This document shows positions 14,573 through 15,273 of a stretch of 15,273 bases of DNA, piece after piece (within the stretch, counting starts at the first letter, position 1; each line of letters begins with the position of its first letter). The notes under the pieces were generated by a model. The model had not been told where the DNA came from, did not search any database, and saw nothing but the letters and a program-made list of their open reading frames with translations. A program made the translations under genes and the position numbers. Source of the DNA: Planctomycetota bacterium (lineage in GTDB: Bacteria > Planctomycetota > Phycisphaerae > Phycisphaerales > SM1A02); contig RFOC01000028.1 of NCBI GenBank assembly GCA_009926815.1, forward strand, positions 1 to 15,273, read 5' to 3'.

Positions 14573-14632
14573 GAGGACACCCTCCGACCCCGAGGACCCC
14601 GGGTGGTCGGCACCTCGATCACCGGTTGGTCG

Positions 14633-14893
14633 TCAGTTGGCCTTGGTCGCCTGCGGAGCGGCGACGCGGAGGCTCTTCACCTTGGTGGCGGACCAGCCCT
14701 TGGCCCCCTTGGAGGCCGAGTAGGTCACGGACTCGCCATCGCGAAGGGTCTTGAAGCCCTCGGGCTGGTCAATCACGGAGAAGTGGACGAAGATGTCCTG
14801 ACCCTGCGGGCCCACGACAAAGCCGTAGCCCTTGCGGGGGTCGAACCACTTGACGGCACCTTCGATGTTGGTCAGTTCGCTGGCTTCGCTCAT
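14633..14893 (-). CDS. csp: Cold-shock-domain RNA-binding protein
   Basis: An 86-residue single-domain RNA chaperone of the CspA family, longer than the usual ~67-70 because of a leader (MSEASELTN) and a C-terminal tail (RVAAPQATKAN). The domain shows VKWFDPRKGYGFV (RNP1 with K-G-Y-G-F-V) and DIFVHFSVI (RNP2). These aromatic residues bind single-stranded nucleic acid. The ATG at 14893 has GGAG 7 nt upstream. It has its own promoter and lies just after the pnp terminator, so it is separately transcribed although RNA-related by function. Whether it is cold-induced cannot be read here; the leader is too short for a classical cspA-type cold-box 5' UTR. Confidence 0.93.
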   Translation of the reverse strand: MSEASELTNIEGAVKWFDPRKGYGFVVGPQGQDIFVHFSVIDQPEGFKTLRDGESVTYSASKGAKGWSATKVKSLRVAAPQATKAN

Positions 14894-14925
14894 GGGGTAA
14901 CTCCGGATTGCAATCGGACAGGCGG

Positions 14926-14954
14926 ATTGTGCACCAAGATACGCGGGTTCGCAA
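14926..14954 (-). promoter_or_regulatory. Candidate sigma-70-type promoter of the cold-shock gene
   Basis: On the minus strand TTGCGA (14949-14954; 4 of 6 to TTGACA) is followed after exactly 17 nt by CACAAT (14926-14931; 4 of 6 to TATAAT). Transcription would begin near 14919, leaving a leader of about 25 nt with GGAG before the ATG. Confidence 0.5.
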
Positions 14955-14977
14955 GATCTCTGTGACGGATACTTGCC

Positions 14978-15024
14978 GGAAATGAAACCGCCCGGCATGC
15001 CCCTTGCGAGGGCGTGCCGGGCGG
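14978..15024 (-). terminator. Intrinsic terminator of pnp
   Basis: On the minus strand CCGCCCGGCA pairs perfectly with TGCCGGGCGG (10 bp; arms 15015-15024 and 14988-14997), then one mismatch and four more G-C pairs close a small loop. It is followed by TTTCATTTCC (14978-14987). It sits about 37 nt after the pnp stop and separates pnp from the cold-shock gene. Confidence 0.85.
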
Positions 15025-15060
15025 GTGCGTTCCTGCGGAAATGCCGGGAGAAACCGGGGG

Positions 15061-15273
15061 TCAGCCGCCCTTGGCCACCGGCTCCGGGGCGGGCATCAGG
15101 GCCTTGCGGCTGAGCTTGATGCGGCCGTTCTCGTCGACGTTGATGACCTTCACCTTGATGACGTCACCCATCTTGACCTGGTCGGTCACGGCCTTCACGT
15201 AGCCGTGGGCCAGCTCGCTGATGTGGCACATGCCGTCGGTGCCGGGCACCAGTTCCACGAAGGCGCCGAACTC
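15061..15273 (-). CDS. pnp: Polynucleotide phosphorylase, C-terminal S1 domain (partial, 5' part beyond right edge)
   Basis: The last 70 residues of a larger protein; the frame is open to the right edge. The sequence FGAFVELVPGTDGMCHISEL then VKMGDVIKVKVINVDENGRIKLSRKAL is the S1 RNA-binding domain as found at the end of polynucleotide phosphorylase, the 3'-5' phosphorolytic exoribonuclease of the degradosome. The VINVDENGRIKLSRKA ending is typical for PNPase; ribosomal protein S1 has repeated S1 domains with a different end, so it is less likely. A short tail (PAPEPVAKGG) follows. The catalytic RNase PH domains and KH domain should lie to the right. It ends in a strong hairpin terminator. 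Confidence 0.85.
   Translation of the reverse strand, partial: EFGAFVELVPGTDGMCHISELAHGYVKAVTDQVKMGDVIKVKVINVDENGRIKLSRKALMPAPEPVAKGG

Overview
The window is GC-rich, densely coded bacterial chromosome with no rRNA, tRNA, IS element or CRISPR array that I can see. It carries a type II secretion (general secretory pathway) gene set, a complete two-subunit topoisomerase VI, a sigma-70-family factor with an unusual core-binding/-10 region, and a secreted LTxxQ-motif protein. Topo VI is rare in bacteria. Its presence here beside ordinary bacterial genes, with short SD leaders (GGAGG/AAGGAG) and high GC, suggests a Planctomycetota member, perhaps Phycisphaerae-like. This is inference from gene content, not a phylogenetic placement.

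Layout. (1) Positions 1-6584, minus strand: a colinear block read from right to left, consisting of a secreted LTxxQ-repeat protein, gspE, gspF, gspG, gspH, gspI and gspJ, the last running off the left edge. Most junctions overlap or are only a few bases long (GTGA overlap before gspE, 3-nt gap E/F, 7-nt overlap H/I, 8-nt overlap I/J), so this looks like one operon. It would build the cytoplasmic ATPase, the inner-membrane platform and the pseudopilus of a T2SS. (2) 6715-8614: a 3-oxoacid CoA-transferase A subunit (minus) and an MFS transporter (plus) diverge from a 40-bp gap. Each has a TANNNT hexamer exactly 6 nt before its start codon and no SD, as expected of leaderless transcripts. The CoA-transferase B subunit is not here. 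(3) 8601-10399, minus: the sigma factor, whose 3' end overlaps the MFS gene tail to tail, and nucleoside diphosphate kinase (ndk), followed by a likely intrinsic terminator. (4) 10546-13710, plus: top6B-top6A, a two-gene operon with all recognisable catalytic motifs. A control region with two inverted repeats separates it from ndk. (5) 13685-15273, minus: a single-TM sensor histidine kinase overlapping the end of top6A by 26 bp, a cold-shock-domain protein with its own promoter, a strong terminator, and the C-terminal S1 domain of polynucleotide phosphorylase running off the right edge.

The secretion genes form one functional unit and top6BA another. The remaining genes are housekeeping or regulatory. 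The most notable points are the intact bacterial Topo VI, the paired leaderless-type promoters, the sigma factor lacking a canonical region 2.4/3, the orphan CoA-transferase A subunit, and the LTxxQ protein leading the T2SS operon.
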